Below, in pieces: positions 1 to 11,564 of a stretch of DNA of 64,000 nucleotides. Source of the DNA: Tethya wilhelma (taxonomy: Eukaryota > Porifera > Demospongiae > Tethyida > Tethyidae); NCBI GenBank assembly GCA_964030475.1, contig CAXIPT010000007.1, positions 207,071-271,070 of the forward strand. Direction: 5' to 3'. The notes beneath the pieces were generated by a model that did not search any database, was not told the DNA's origin, and saw nothing but the letters and a program-made list of their open reading frames with translations. The position numbers were made by a program, and so were the translations under genes. How positions within the stretch are numbered: position 1 is the stretch's first letter; every line of letters begins with the position of its first letter.

Positions 1-532
1 TTGATAAATATAGGAAACATTTAGACTTGAATTTCTTTGTAATTGTGGTGTATCCCTTACATTAATATTGGTGTAATCTTTCACTTCTAACTTAGTTCAA
101 ATTGTTGGCTAACCCCCATTCCTTACACGGAAGTTAAAAATAAGTTATCTTATGTATTTTGAAATGTAACTCAAACAGGTGATTGAATGACAATAATTAG
201 TGCTGACAGCATGGTGATTTCAATATGAGTGTTGTGTGTCTGTTGACTACTCCTGGAAAGTATTGCACATCATTTGCTGGCCATGAGTAAACTAAACTGT
301 ATCTTGAGTTTTTTGGGACTCAAAAATAAACACACATCATTTTCTCTCATGCTGCATATAGATGCTACTTTGTGGGCATTATTTGGGGAAATTGTGAGGA
401 AAGAAAGGTGGTATCCTACATGCTTAGAAATGGATGCCAGCCACCCCTGTTTGATTAGATAGATGTTTCCCAGAATTTTATGTTTCTTGGTAATCTACCT
501 CAATCTGGACAAAAATAATAACAATTTCCCCT

Positions 533-599
<67 letters not shown>

Positions 600-600
600 G
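1..600 (+). other. Intronic sequence of TRMT44 with (CT)n tract
   Basis: AT-rich sequence with no convincing exon. The region ends in a long CT dinucleotide tract (about 531-596) that forms the polypyrimidine tract of the acceptor at 600. Confidence 0.5.
531..596 (+). repeat. (CT)n microsatellite at splice acceptor
   Basis: Pure CT dinucleotides leading directly to the TRMT44 acceptor at 600. Confidence 0.9.
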
Positions 601-733
601 GCAAAGCTCACTTGAATGAAGTAGTCAAAATGTTTGATCAAAGTGTTTTAAAGAAGCTGAAAAGGGAGTTTGGAGGTTTACAAACACTGCTCAGAAATGA
701 TCATCAAATTTTCCAAGGTACATATAGCTGCTC

Positions 734-773
<40 letters not shown>

Positions 774-1408
774 TACAGGAGCTAGTCAACCATTGCCTTC
801 ATAACTTTATTTAGAGATTCTCCTGGGCACAATGGGCTGTGCTCTAATTCAATAATGGACAATTCCTTAAGTTGATCATCTGTTTCATTTGGTTGGGCGG
901 CTATTTCTGTTCTTAATTCCACATTCCTGTTCAATGAACTCATCCTGTTTTTCATTTTTGATTTCATCAAAAATGGCTGAAGCATTATCCTGCCATTCCA
1001 TCACATTTCCTGATGCTAAAAATAGGAGGGACCCTCTGGTTACTTATTAAGTAATTGGGTGCTCCCCCTTCACTAATGACATTAATTGGACGGTAAAGAT
1101 TACATAAGATGTGTACTTTAGTGTATTGCTTCACCCCCCCAGTTTCACAAGGGTTCATTGAACTCCGTAACTGGTCAGAGAGGGACCATCCTTCAAGACG
1201 ACCCCCAAAGCCAGCCAGCAAATATCAACAAGAGACAAAGAAACTCCTCCTGAAGACAAAACTGTGTTGGTTTCACCACAACCACCCCCAGTGCTGTCCG
1301 AGACTGGCATGTGATTGCCCCTATGCTCACGGTGATCAGGAACTGAGAGCTAGGCCTGACTTTAAGGCTGTCTTCGACAGTAAATATTCTAGTGAACTGC
1401 AAATTTGA
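601..1408 (+). CDS. TRMT44: TRMT44 (tRNA Ser Um44 2'-O-methyltransferase), last two exons
   Basis: C-terminal part of the METTL19/TRMT44 family, which methylates the ribose of U44 in tRNA-Ser; the SAM-binding core lies upstream of the window. Exons 601-717 and 1143-1408 join in frame (phase 1, CAA G|TT). The first encodes FDQSVLKKLK followed by REFGGLQTLLRN, a block typical of the family; the second ends with the characteristic CCCH-type zinc finger (LCWFHHNHPQCC, then CDCPYAHGD) and stops at 1406-1408. The first acceptor directly follows a (CT)n tract and the first donor is closely followed by a (GT)n tract. No further exon is apparent in 1-600. Identification rests on remembered family motifs; function is inferred from the family. 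Confidence 0.8.
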
Positions 1409-1425
1409 GCAGCTGTCATTGTATG

Positions 1426-1461
<36 letters not shown>

Positions 1462-1770
1462 ATGTGTGTATCATTGTGTGTTTGTTACCATGCAATTGAT
1501 GCTATCAATGTTGTACGTCATTGATCCAGTGTGAAATAGAATCCAGGATGGTTGACAATGAGCACACAATGCATATAATAGCCTGCTTGTTGACAGTAAA
1601 GAAAATAGATCAGTGGCCTGTGGAAAAACATTTATAGACTATTAGTTGTTTGGTACGTATGTAAATCATCTCGGGTGATATGCTTTACTTATCCCACGCA
1701 TTGTGAATTCCTTCTGTGGCATTCCACAGCCACAGCTCCTAGCAACCCGACTGGGATGCCATAGGAGTGG

Positions 1771-1780
1771 CTATTTATAG
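1771..1780 (+). promoter_or_regulatory. MEF2-consensus / TATA-like element of the Musashi-like gene
   Basis: CTATTTATAG is a perfect match to the MEF2 consensus YTA(A/T)4TAR and also contains a TATA-like core. It lies about 480 bp before the first ATG, upstream of a long GA/TC-poor leader that has no ORF in frame with the gene. Whether it acts as a TATA box or an activator site cannot be told from sequence alone. Confidence 0.4.
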
Positions 1781-2257
1781 CTGGAGAGCCAGAGAGTGTA
1801 GTTCGCTGTAGTAGTTCCAGTCAGTTGGTGAGCTAGTCGGTGTGTTAGTCCGTGTGTATCGTCATAGAAGAGAGGGCAGCTGCAGTCTATCTGTCAGTGT
1901 TTAGTGGAGAAAAGAAACCGTTTGAAGAACTCGTAGAAAAAAATTTTTAGAGGTAGTTTTTTTGCTGGTGAGCAAATAAAATCGAAAGTGAAGAAATTTA
2001 TTACTGCAATCTTTGGACTATTTTTTGTTACTATTGCAACTAAAATCAACACTACTTACACCATTTTCATCGTCATAAAGCACCTACAGATCATTCATAG
2101 CAACACTATTTTTGTTTTCTACTGCTATCGAGTGCAAATTGGAAGTGAATTCATAGCAATTCCGACCACACCATTCGATCATAGATAAGGACCCTTGAAG
2201 AACTTTTTTTTTTCACTCATAAGTTTGCGATTCGAACGAAAGTTGACCAAGGCGAAC

Positions 2258-5200
2258 ATGCCAGTACCAGCTGAAAAGGACTCGAACAAGACCTCCTCTG
2301 CCACCACCAGCAACAGCAGCAGCGATGTGACTTCTGCACCAGCGGCAAACCCAGCAAGTCCCACCAGTGCCACACACATCAATGGAGACATCTCTTCACC
2401 GGTGGCTGAAGAAAATGGAGTAGCAGAGAGAAGCAACGAAGAGACGACCGGCTCTACCCCTCCTCCCAGCCTGCAGCAGAGCAACGGGCACTCCTCTGAG
2501 GGCGACAGCTGCACCAGTGACAAGCCATTGTAAGAGCCTAGCATGAATTTATATGGCCACTAATGGTGTACGGAATGCTATTGTGTACTAGTATATAAAT
2601 GCAAATTGATGGTGGGCAGTAGAAAGAGCTGGTGGCCCCTCCGAAGAGAGTGCCTCTAAGTCAGTTCCTCTGCTGTACACAGGGAATCACTTGCCCTACA
2701 CACATACACCATATTGTATTGGTGCCTTCCCTTTCACTGTCTCAATATGCACGCCTAGAAGTGGGGCTGCCAGCCTTACAAAGGTCCTGCTCTGTAGTGC
2801 AATGTAGCCCATGGTGTAAGAGTTCTAGAGTGGAAGTTTGACAGGTGAAAAAAGGTGTTAGGCTTTAGACCACAACAAGCTAGGTCTGGCCTCATAGTAA
2901 CACATTATCACTAATCTTCAAGTTGATGATAAACTTTCACTTTGCTGCATTGCTTTACATACATGAGATACGCACATGCACGCCCCGCACATACACACTA
3001 CACTGTGGTTTATGTTTTGCACTGTTTGTATCTAAACTTTGAGGAGAGAAATGGTTGTGATCTCAAAATTCTGTGGTTTTGATTTTACAGGAAGATATTT
3101 GTTGGTGGTCTCAGTTGGCAAACCAATGAAGGTAAGTGGTGTGGTTTGGAGCATGCCAATCTTTTTATCTTTGCATATTAGTTTGTTGACACACAGACAA
3201 TNNNNNGGTTATTTTAAATTGGGTTCATTTCTGCAGCTAGAACTACAGCTAGTTGTGGAAGTGGATACCTTCCATTATTTACATTCCTCAATGCTCTCCC
3301 CTCAGTTACTCTCAGCATGTACACCTAATCAGTTTGTTTCACCTATACAGCTAGCTTTTCTTGGTGTGTTTTTCAAGAGTCTTCCCTTAAATTGCACGAT
3401 AAATGCACTCAGCTACACAACGACACACAGCAACACCGTGTCTTGAAACAAGAAGGCACAAAAGATGCCTTAGACCGTCCAACAACCCTTGCTACACAGC
3501 TATCCATTACTGACAGAGCCTCAGTGTGATGTATAAGTATTCATCCACATGCCAACCTTAAGCTCTGAGTATAGTGCTTCTTTTACCTACCTGACAAGTG
3601 CCTTGGAGGTCATCTCAGGTTACCCATTCTTTTGTGTAGCTACTCAGAGCTAGTAGGGCAGAGGCTTCAATTTGAGAGGGATCAATTTGTTGTCTTGGTT
3701 GGGGGAGGTTGATGGATTCTTGTTGTAACAGAACTAGGACAAGTGGGTCATGTAGATTAGCTAGCACAAATGACTTAAAATGGAAGTTGAAACACACACA
3801 CAGACAAAGATTTATTTTTGTTTGTTTGTGTGTTTGTGTAGATAAACTGAAGGAGATATTTGAGAAGTATGGGGAGGTGACAGAATGGAACATCATGAGA
3901 GACCCACTCAACAAGAAATCACGGTACGTAGTGTCTTTCTTTCTATTTTCCTTTCTCTCAATCTTCCTTTCTTTACTCTATTTCCGCGTACTTTCCTCCA
4001 AAAGATAACTCATATTGTTCTCCAAGGTTCATTAGACACCGTTATCCATAACTCTGATGCTCCACTTAACCGTTCTTCATTAGCATGCCTCTGTAAGCCC
4101 GCCTACACACAGAGAGAGAGAGACAGCCATGATGGCCTGTCCATTAACAGCACATGCCCTGTAACACGCTCCACTTGTAGTTAATTAATGCCCAACCTAA
4201 TAAAGAGTAGTTGGAGAAAGAGTCTAGATGTAATTAACGATGGCTGTAAAATGATTATTAGCAAGCTGTATTGTGCAGCATGCATGATTGAATGCAGGAA
4301 TTCAATTCGTCCAATCACACACACTCTCCTTTGTCCCTCAGAGGATTCGGGTTCGTGACCTTTAAGAGTCCGGAGAGCGTCGATAAAGTACTCAATGATC
4401 ACTTCTGTCAGCCGATCTGCATCGACGACAAGACTGTGAGTCACATTCCCATACACACACTCCACTTTATTTCCATTCTCCGTTCCTCCAGATTGATCCC
4501 AAGATTGCCATCCCTCCGAAGAGACTCAGTAGCAAGGTATGCCTCCTCTCATTTGCTGCCATGACGATGACACACGCTACATCTCTAGTCCCATCGTAGT
4601 AAATTATGATGGATACCTAATTTGATCATCTCATTGTTATTGCCTTTGAACTGTAATGAGTGAAAGCTGCTCCTAATTAGGAGTGCCCCTGCCATAATGA
4701 CATCACAAATTCACCTCTGGATGTATGACATCATTGATAATGAATAACCCACAAGCACCATCACCTTTTGTTGCTTTCGGAGAGACCTTCTCTCTCGCCT
4801 GCTAACTGGTAGTGTTTACGATGACCCCTCCCCCTCCTCTGGCCCCCTACCTAGCACCCTCATGAATATTCATGCCTTCCCACATTCACTAGCGGTTTAT
4901 CGTATTCATTAGAGGTTACCCGGGAGCAAAAGTAAAGTCATGGCCATTATTGGAATCTTTTTACGCTACATATTCATGAGTCTGGCTTGTGTTCAGAGTT
5001 ATGTATACAACCTGTGAATATCGTTATGTATGGGGTCAAACATTTGAGCCTATTGCCTGCTGCACCAGAGGTGGATATGCCTTTAGGGGGGAGTGTCCAA
5101 CTCATTAGCATATTCATGTTTCCTTGTATCCAAATGACTACCTTATATGGAAGTAATATCATTAGAGGGGGGTGCCCCTGTAATCACACCAGGTATGTGC

Positions 5201-6163
5201 ACCCTATGTCATACACCCTGCCCTACTCCTGTGGTATGGGCATGGACCTTGACCCCGGAAGTTGTTTACATGTACACAATAGCCTTCTAGATTTCCAGCT
5301 GCCACTAATTGTTTCTCAGCCTGTGTGTTCATGTTTGGTAAGAGATGCTTCCATAGCTGCTCACTCCTCACAAATTTATCTCATGAGGGGACAATGAGGG
5401 TTGTAAGTGAGACCAATCTATCTGGTGTCTTCTGGATGATATCAACTGCACACTGGAATTTGTTTGTTTCATAATGAGCTGGAACAACCCTCCATTGTTT
5501 GACCACCTCCATTTGCCCTCTCTTCAAAAGCCTATTTGCCAATTAAGATGTTACTATTGCGAAGAATGCCAATCTAAGGCTATGACCAACACTGCTGTAA
5601 TGTGTCCATATTAGACTAGGTGCACTAGAACAGCTTCAGGGGCTCAGGGTACACCACATTCCTGGCAGCGTTGCTAGTCTGGTGTGGTAAGATGTTTAGT
5701 TCTGGTTGGCATTTAGAGTGCAGTACTTAGCCAATGTTGTTTACCACATATACAAGTTATTGCATTGNAGTGCGGCCCCTGTACTAATTGGCAACAACAG
5801 TATGGGGGGCAAATCTCAACATGGATTAAAAGGATGCAACTATTCTCACTATACAGCATTCACATACCCCCAGGGGGGCTGGGGGGACCATCACAGGATG
5901 GGGGGCTACTATGGACCCCCTGCCTATGGGGGGGTGCCAATGCACATCATGAGGGGTCATCACGTCATGGACCCAGTGACCACCTCAGGCATGGATTACA
6001 TCACCGACCAGTTTCAGGGTGAGTTGACTCACTTCCACTGTTACCATAGCAACAGTTCCATTGACTTCAAAATGTATGCATGTCTGTGTCGTTGCTGAAT
6101 GACAAGTCAAGTGTGTTTGTTGTGAGTTACAAATGGCTTCTTAACATCACGATGTTCTCTGTC

Positions 6164-6219
<56 letters not shown>

Positions 6220-7332
6220 CCTCCCCAGGTATTGCCATCAGTGCCGCTGGCTACCCTCCCTCTCCTGCTGGTCAGTATCCTCCAATGACCCCCATTAGCC
6301 TGGCCGGAGTTGACCCCATGACCCTTGGCAATCACATGACCTCAGGATCGTACTCCCCACCTCACAGCCTCTCGCCAAAGGGAACCGTTTCCACGGCAAC
6401 TGTCAATGGCTTCACACAGGTATGTACAAGTTTGTGGTTGTACAGCTCACACATCACCAAGACTAGTATATAGTTGCTGGAAGTGTGAAACATGGAATTG
6501 CGAAAGAAAGGTTCTACTTTTTTCGAGCATTGATCACTTAGGTTGCCGCTATTATTGTTCAACTACTGCACAATAGAGTGGGTGCAATTACATGTACGTA
6601 AAATGAGTCACTTCTTTACGGACAGAGCAATTCGGAGAAACGGGCAGCTGTTATTTACTTCCGTATATTCTAGTATCACTTCAAAATGCTTGCAATTTTG
6701 ATGACATCACTTGCAAGAGCTCTATGGGCAGTCTCAGACTGCAGTGGTGATATCTAGTGGTAGCAGAGGCATACCTAGCTGAGCAGTTGTAGGTCCATAT
6801 TACGTGACCCTGAAGGTTCAAACTGATTTTGCTAACCGATTTTTTATCTAAGCTATTTTTAACCCCTTCTAAGTGATTTCCAAAGTCATCTAAGTGATTT
6901 TCATCTAAGCCGTTTTGTCTAAGCGGTTTTAGTCTAAGCCTTTTTCATCTAAGTGATTTTCTTCCAGGTCTAAGGCTAAGGCTAGGGCTAGTACTAGTAC
7001 TAGGGCTAGGGGCTAGGAGTTAGGGGGCTGGAACTAAGGGCTAGGGAATAGAGGCTAGGGCTAGGGCTAGGGGCTAGGAGTTAGGGGGCTGCAGCTAGGG
7101 GCTAGGGAATAGAGGCTAGGGCTAGGGCTAGGGCTTTGATGAAAAAGGCTTAGATCAAAAATTGCTTAGATAAAAATCAGTTTGAACCTTCAGGGCTACC
7201 ATACCGTATTTACATACTTCTAGTATGGAAGATTAGCTGCAGACTAAACCATGTAATGGTGGCAGTGGAAACAACCTCTCCTCTGGGAGTTAGTCCAACA
7301 ATGGCTGCACATAGCTGTGGTTTATCACTTTA

Positions 7333-7372
<40 letters not shown>

Positions 7373-7433
7373 CCCTGGTCCTACCTACACTGGGGGTAGC
7401 CAGTCGTACGCAGTCGCCCAGGCAACCTACTAG
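2258..7433 (+). CDS. Musashi-like RNA-binding protein with one visible RRM
   Basis: Exons I can support: 2258-2529, 3091-3131, 3842-3923, 4342-4435, 4492-4536, then about 5856-6018, 6229-6419 and 7371-7433. A 90-residue Ser/Thr/Ala-rich N-terminus leads directly into an RRM: KIFVGGLSWQTNE (RNP2), KLKEIFEKYGEV, IMRDPLNKKSR, GFGFVTFKSPESVDKVL (RNP1) and KTIDPKIAIPPKR. The MRDP and KTIDPK blocks are typical of Musashi RRM1. The C-terminus is Gly/Tyr/Pro/Met-rich, like the low-complexity tail of Musashi/DAZAP1/hnRNP proteins, and stops at 7431-7433. Expected role: 3'UTR binding and translational control in the cytoplasm. No second RRM is visible, although family members have two; single or short N positions at 3202-3206 and 5768 mark assembly joins inside the gene. 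The exon joining 4536 to 5856 is uncertain (phase does not close directly). Confidence 0.75.
4537..5855 (+). other. Long intron or missing-exon region of the Musashi-like gene
   Basis: About 1.3 kb in which I found no RRM2 motif on the plus strand (no second GFGFVTF-like RNP1). The phase mismatch between the exons ending at 4536 and beginning near 5856 implies at least one missed exon, or sequence lost at the N at 5768. Confidence 0.4.
6168..6214 (+). repeat. (CT)n microsatellite at splice acceptor
   Basis: CT dinucleotides followed by CCCTCCCTCCCCAG, the acceptor of the Musashi-like exon at 6229. Confidence 0.9.
6808..7195. mobile_element. Foldback element with 23-bp terminal inverted repeats and GGGCTA-rich core
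   Basis: Perfect 23-bp inverted repeats (6808-6830 and 7173-7195, beginning CCCTGAAGGTTCAAACTG) enclose about 390 bp with no ORF. The left interior repeats 'TCTAAGYGATTTT'-type units. The right interior holds two near-identical ~70-bp blocks rich in GGGCTA and GGCTAGGG. The element sits in the penultimate intron of the Musashi-like gene. No clear target-site duplication was found. Confidence 0.6.
7335..7370 (+). repeat. (AC)n microsatellite forming an acceptor
   Basis: AC dinucleotides ending in CACAG, the acceptor of the last Musashi-like exon. Confidence 0.9.
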
Positions 7434-8303
7434 CCGGCATCACTGACCCTCACCTCCCACTAATAAACACACACTGCATGGTTATGGGTGGCTGGAGAGC
7501 TAGGATGACATCATACTTCTACTACTGCACATCAGCTAATGTATACACCTAAGTAACAAGAGTGGACTTACAATAGGGGGTGTGGCTTTATAATTGGAGA
7601 GGGGTGTGGTCAACATGGAATATAATAGGAATTGTTTTTTTCAATATAAATATAGAAAAATTAATATTTTTTCCCCACAGGCTTTGTTTGTTTAGAAATT
7701 TAACCAATTCTATATTTTTTGTTTTCATTTATTTAATGTTTAATAGGAAAATAATTGTATTTTGTAATAACCTTTATGCCCCTATACTAATTTTATTTTT
7801 GGAAGATGTTACTATTTTTGTACACAAGGTGAAATGGATACGGCAGTCGTTGGACTGTTGATAAATATGGGACACATTACCATAGCAACATGTTACCATA
7901 ACAACCACAATTCACTCCGTTCAAACAGCACAGTTTATAAAACTATTCAGTAAATTTTTTTTGCATAAATATATCTTTTGTTTTTTAAACCCTCAGTGTG
8001 TGTCTGCTACCATTATCACATTTCAATTGATACATAACTATTAATTAATTATGATTTATGAAATAACTATTAAATGATTTCAATTATAAAAATTATATAA
8101 CTAGACTACTACTGCTGCTTAGTAACTTCCAACAAACAGACAATATAGTTGCATGACCCTTAAGAGGGAGGGGGGGAGAACTCAATGCAGAAGAAGTGCA
8201 CGTGGCTCGCTTCAATCACTTTCATGCCACATTCCTTGCTTGTGTATGAAGTATATACACTAATGTTTACTGCTAGATGCATGCATGCAAGCACAAGCAG
8301 CTA

Positions 8304-8415
8304 TAGCTTGTAACTTTGCCACATGTATACACATTTGTAACTTTGCAGCATGCGTATGTGCCGGTACAGCTTTGCAACATGTAGAACACTTGTATCTTTG
8401 CAACATGCACATGCA
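8304..8415. repeat. Degenerate tandem repeat, ~30-bp unit
   Basis: About four imperfect units built around CTTTGCAACATG followed by a short TG/CA-rich spacer. No coding potential. Confidence 0.55.
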
Positions 8416-8483
8416 TGTATATACTGGGGCTAGCCTGGGAGGGCAGTGAAAAGATTCATGTATGCAAATATGCTCCTTTTTGG

Positions 8484-8605
8484 CCGACCAACTCAGCAAA
8501 TTTGCAAAATGGACCTCACTACGTGACGTCACAAACGACCCTTTCCAGATTCTGGCCATTCCGACGCGACTTTGTAATCAGCTGGCAAAGAAACGCACAA
8601 GAACT
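8484..8605 (+). repeat. Dispersed repeat, copy 1 (inverted copy at 50322-50412)
   Basis: About 100 bp sharing CTCACTACGTGACGTCAC, then GACCCTTT and CAGCTGGCAAAGAAAC, in the same order as the reverse complement of 50322-50412. Contains a TGACGTCA (CRE-like) octamer. Element type unknown. Confidence 0.5.
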
Positions 8606-8615
8606 TGTCCAGTAA

Positions 8616-8700
8616 CAGCAATAGTAAGTGGAAAACTAAAATATTCTAGAAACTAAATTGTCAACATGATAGCACAGAATGTCAAGTAAGACCCAACACA
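8616..8700 (+). repeat. Left direct repeat flanking the Crinkler-like gene
   Basis: Similar in order and orientation to 11059-11148: both begin CAGCAATAGTAAGTGGA and share TTCTAGAAACTAAATTGTCAA. The pair brackets the 8933-10845 gene. Confidence 0.55.
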
Positions 8701-8742
8701 ATGTTTGTACTACTAGTCTGCATGTTGCTTATAGTAACTTGC

Positions 8743-8793
<51 letters not shown>

Positions 8794-8932
8794 TATTGCA
8801 TGACCCTTAATTTATAAGGTCTAAATTTACGGTGAGCCAGCCTTCACTGTCCTAATTCAAATAATTTTACGATAGGTAACAGATATTGTATGCAACCTCC
8901 CTGAAGTCTGTGTGCCCTGTTCATGAGCAGTA

Positions 8933-10845
8933 ATGTGTGAGGAGCAACCAGCCAAACGGCCTAGGCTTGATAAACGAGTAAATGTAAGTATATTTTGACA
9001 CTAACAACTTGATGTTCGACCAAATTATCACATATATAAATTTTAATTTGTTTTTTTTTTTTGTTTTGTTTTGTTTTTTTCTAGTTATATTTCGTGGAGA
9101 AAGAATATCCCGAGGTTCAAAAAAAAGTACGTGATGTTGAGAAAAGTGATCCTTTGTATACGATTTGCGAACCTCTTAAGTTGCCTTATTGTTATAAGCA
9201 TTGTTTGTATCGGTTCGAAACCTCTGAGGGAGAAGTTCTTCCAGTTAACACTGATGTTAAGACCATTGTTGACCGCTCGCTGGGCACAAGTTGCAATCCA
9301 CTGATCATTGCACCTGCAAGTAATCACCCAGTATTAAGAAAGACAGTCACCGAATTTCACGATCTCTACGCAAACATACCTCTTATGAAATTGCCAAATG
9401 CTGTTAACCTTTGTAATCTTTATGAAGATATTTCTCAAAATAGGGCGTATGATTGTATTGTAATTAATGGCCCAAGAGGATGTGGAAAATCGTCTGCTCT
9501 GTACTACATGTTCACAATGTTGAAGGAAAAGGGAATATCTGTGCTCTTTATTGATTTGGCAAAGATTGGTATCGGTTTGGAAAATACTTCTAATGCACAA
9601 CACCTTCTGTTTGAATTCATTGAAGCACTCAAGCCTGATGTACTCCTGATTGATAATCTGCAAAAGTTTAGTTCAAATTTCTTTCCACAATTCATACGTG
9701 TGGTTGTGGCAGCTGTATCCCCGGGTATCTTTCAAGTACGAAACATTGACAAGTTACGTCGTGTTAGGTATATTACATTTCGTCCGTTGAATCTATTGGA
9801 TTCACAGATATTTCTCGAATATCATCATGTGACCATCCAAACAGAGAAACCACCTTTTTCTGAGTCACCTTCTGGGCCACCTCCTGAGTCTGTTGATCCT
9901 ACTAGATTCTCTCTAGAGACCTATAAAGCTACTATTTGGGTAAAGGGACGTAAGAGCCCGAGAGCTATGCAAAAACAGCCAACTTTAGAAACAGAATACC
10001 TAGCCACCACAAGGGATGACAAACTCTTAGCAAATAAGCCAAGTGGAAGTTTTAATAGCAAGAGAACCATGCTTACTTGGAAGGAATTTTTGACAGTTTA
10101 TCGCAAAACTGGTGGAGTTCCGCGATACTTGCATAGTTTCATAGAGGAAGACAGTTATGAATGTATTGAGAGAGAAATGGCACATCAAATGATCCAGTTT
10201 ACACAATCGATATCGTCTGATGACAATGATCTCAAAGCAGCTAAATGTGTAATAGAAGTAGCACTCACTCACAAGGCAGCAGCTGACAGTGGTGTTGTAA
10301 CAAATGGAATAGCGTTTTATGACGGAGATAGCTATCGCATAGTGTCCCCTTATTACCTACATTTGGCCATTCAGAAAATTGGCCTCAATTTTGAAAGAAA
10401 GTGGGGGCAAGTGGAGTTTTTGGCAGAGTTCTTGTTAGTACAATCAACTTGTCACTTGGTCAATGGCGAAAGATATCATATGCTCATTGCAAAAGAACCT
10501 AAAAAATTTGTACAGCAAACAAACTTGTATGAATTGCCCAAAATCAGAACCAATACTGTTATAAATCTGGTGGAGAAGCATCCTGTTGTTGATACACTGG
10601 TAGTTGATACAGCACGCAAGATCGTGTATTTCGTACAAACTTCAATTTCCAAGTACTCTGATCACAAGACAACAGTTCGGGACCTCTTCAGCAAATCTGT
10701 TTATGACAAGTATATGGACAAGACTCAGTTGAGCGACTACACCTCCTACTATGTCTATGCCACCCTACAACCTGAGTTTCATTGTCATGATCCTTTTGTG
10801 TTTTTTGGGGATTTAAGATCTGTTGGTAACTTTCATTGGGAATAG
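8933..10845 (+). CDS. Crinkler/RHS-like P-loop ATPase with restriction-endonuclease-like C-terminus
   Basis: Two exons, 8933-8983 (MCEEQPAKRPRLDKRVN, with a nuclear-localisation-like KRPRLDKR) and 9085-10845, give 603 aa. The Walker A motif is GPRGCGKSS (about residue 146) and Walker B is VLLIDN (about 204). FRPLNLLDSQIFLEYHH and TGGVPRYLHSF (about 359) match the ATPase module of Crinkler (CRN) effectors and trypanosome RHS proteins. The C-terminal part carries HPVVDTLVVD and FVQTSIS (about 515-537), like the degraded PD-(D/E)XK/QxT nuclease core of those proteins. This architecture is described in the literature for oomycete, fungal and trypanosome effectors and is thought to derive from transposon-associated nucleases. 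Role here unknown: intragenomic conflict, defence or domesticated transposon function are all possible. The family assignment is from motifs only; another STAND/AAA ATPase is the alternative. Confidence 0.6.
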
Positions 10846-11058
10846 TTTGCAAGCACTGAAATTATACTTTATTTGATTGTGCCATTCAGTCCATACGTCC
10901 ATGCATGCATGCAGTATGTCATGTATAGCTGATCATAATCCCAGTCAATTTGTGTAATTATACGTTTGCACAATTTTTAGTGAATGTTCCCAATATCCAC
11001 ACGCAAGGAATTGTGAATTCTGACATTAGAACAAAAAACAACAACAAAGACAACAGAT

Positions 11059-11148
11059 CAGCAATAGTAAGTGGACAACTAAAAATTTCTAGAAACTAAA
11101 TTGTCAATATGATATCAGAGAGTCTCATGTGTCAAGTAGGATCCAATA
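11059..11148 (+). repeat. Right direct repeat flanking the Crinkler-like gene
   Basis: Same orientation as 8616-8700, with scattered substitutions and a small insertion. No terminal CA/TG or other LTR hallmarks are evident. Confidence 0.55.
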
Positions 11149-11552
11149 TAATAAGATTTAGTGGTGAACTTTTGTTGTTTTTCATACATACACTGAGGGT
11201 ACAATACACCACACCCAGTACTTTGTCAATTAGGAGTCTGTTAGCTGCACAATTCTCAACACTTTCCCCATTCTGTAACTTTTGCATGACTTGACAAACT
11301 AAAAGAATAATTATATAGGAGCCACAAAGATTTGAACATGTACAAGTGGAAGAAACAAACCACATGGTTTTGCTGACAAAATTATGCTCATTGCTTGTCT
11401 TCTACCACTTCTCAGTCAAATTTATACGTTCTACTAGCCTGTGGGCCGCTCGAGCCACTACTCTGAGCCATTAATATCTTTTCATAGGAATCATAGCACA
11501 TGGGATGAGAAGAATAATTAGTTACAACACACTCTTGGCGGGAAAAGTGATC

Positions 11553-11564
11553 ACGCATGCGCAG
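11553..11564 (+). promoter_or_regulatory. NRF-1-like site upstream of LYRM9
   Basis: ACGCATGCGCAG is close to the NRF-1 consensus YGCGCAYGCGCR and lies about 60 bp before the LYRM9 ATG, next to an E2F-like TTGGCGGGAAAA. NRF-1 control would suit a mitochondrial protein gene. Motif match only. Confidence 0.45.

Larger units (their letters stand above)
7434..8932. other. Intergenic region, AT-rich 3' flank and repeats
   Basis: Follows the Musashi-like stop; AATAAA-type signals occur soon after it (about 7463). The rest holds an AT-rich stretch (7600-8110), a degenerate ~30-bp tandem repeat (8304-8415), a dispersed repeat (8484-8605) and a CA tract (8742-8791). No supported gene. Confidence 0.5.

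Noticed and set aside
4987..5397. 136-codon ORF within the Musashi-like intron as an exon
   Set aside because: No RRM or Gly-rich features, no matching splice phases, and composition like non-coding DNA.
6970..7140. Telomere-like GGGCTAGGG arrays as an interstitial telomere
   Set aside because: The unit is not TTAGGG, the array is broken into two longer duplicated blocks, and it is enclosed by inverted repeats, so a foldback transposon explains it better.
7580..7861. 93-codon ORF downstream of the Musashi-like gene
   Set aside because: Phe/Ile/Leu-rich translation of AT-rich 3' flank; no motif or splice support.
8616..11148. Flanking direct repeats as LTRs of a retrotransposon
   Set aside because: Too short, no TG...CA ends, no primer-binding site, and no gag-pol in between.
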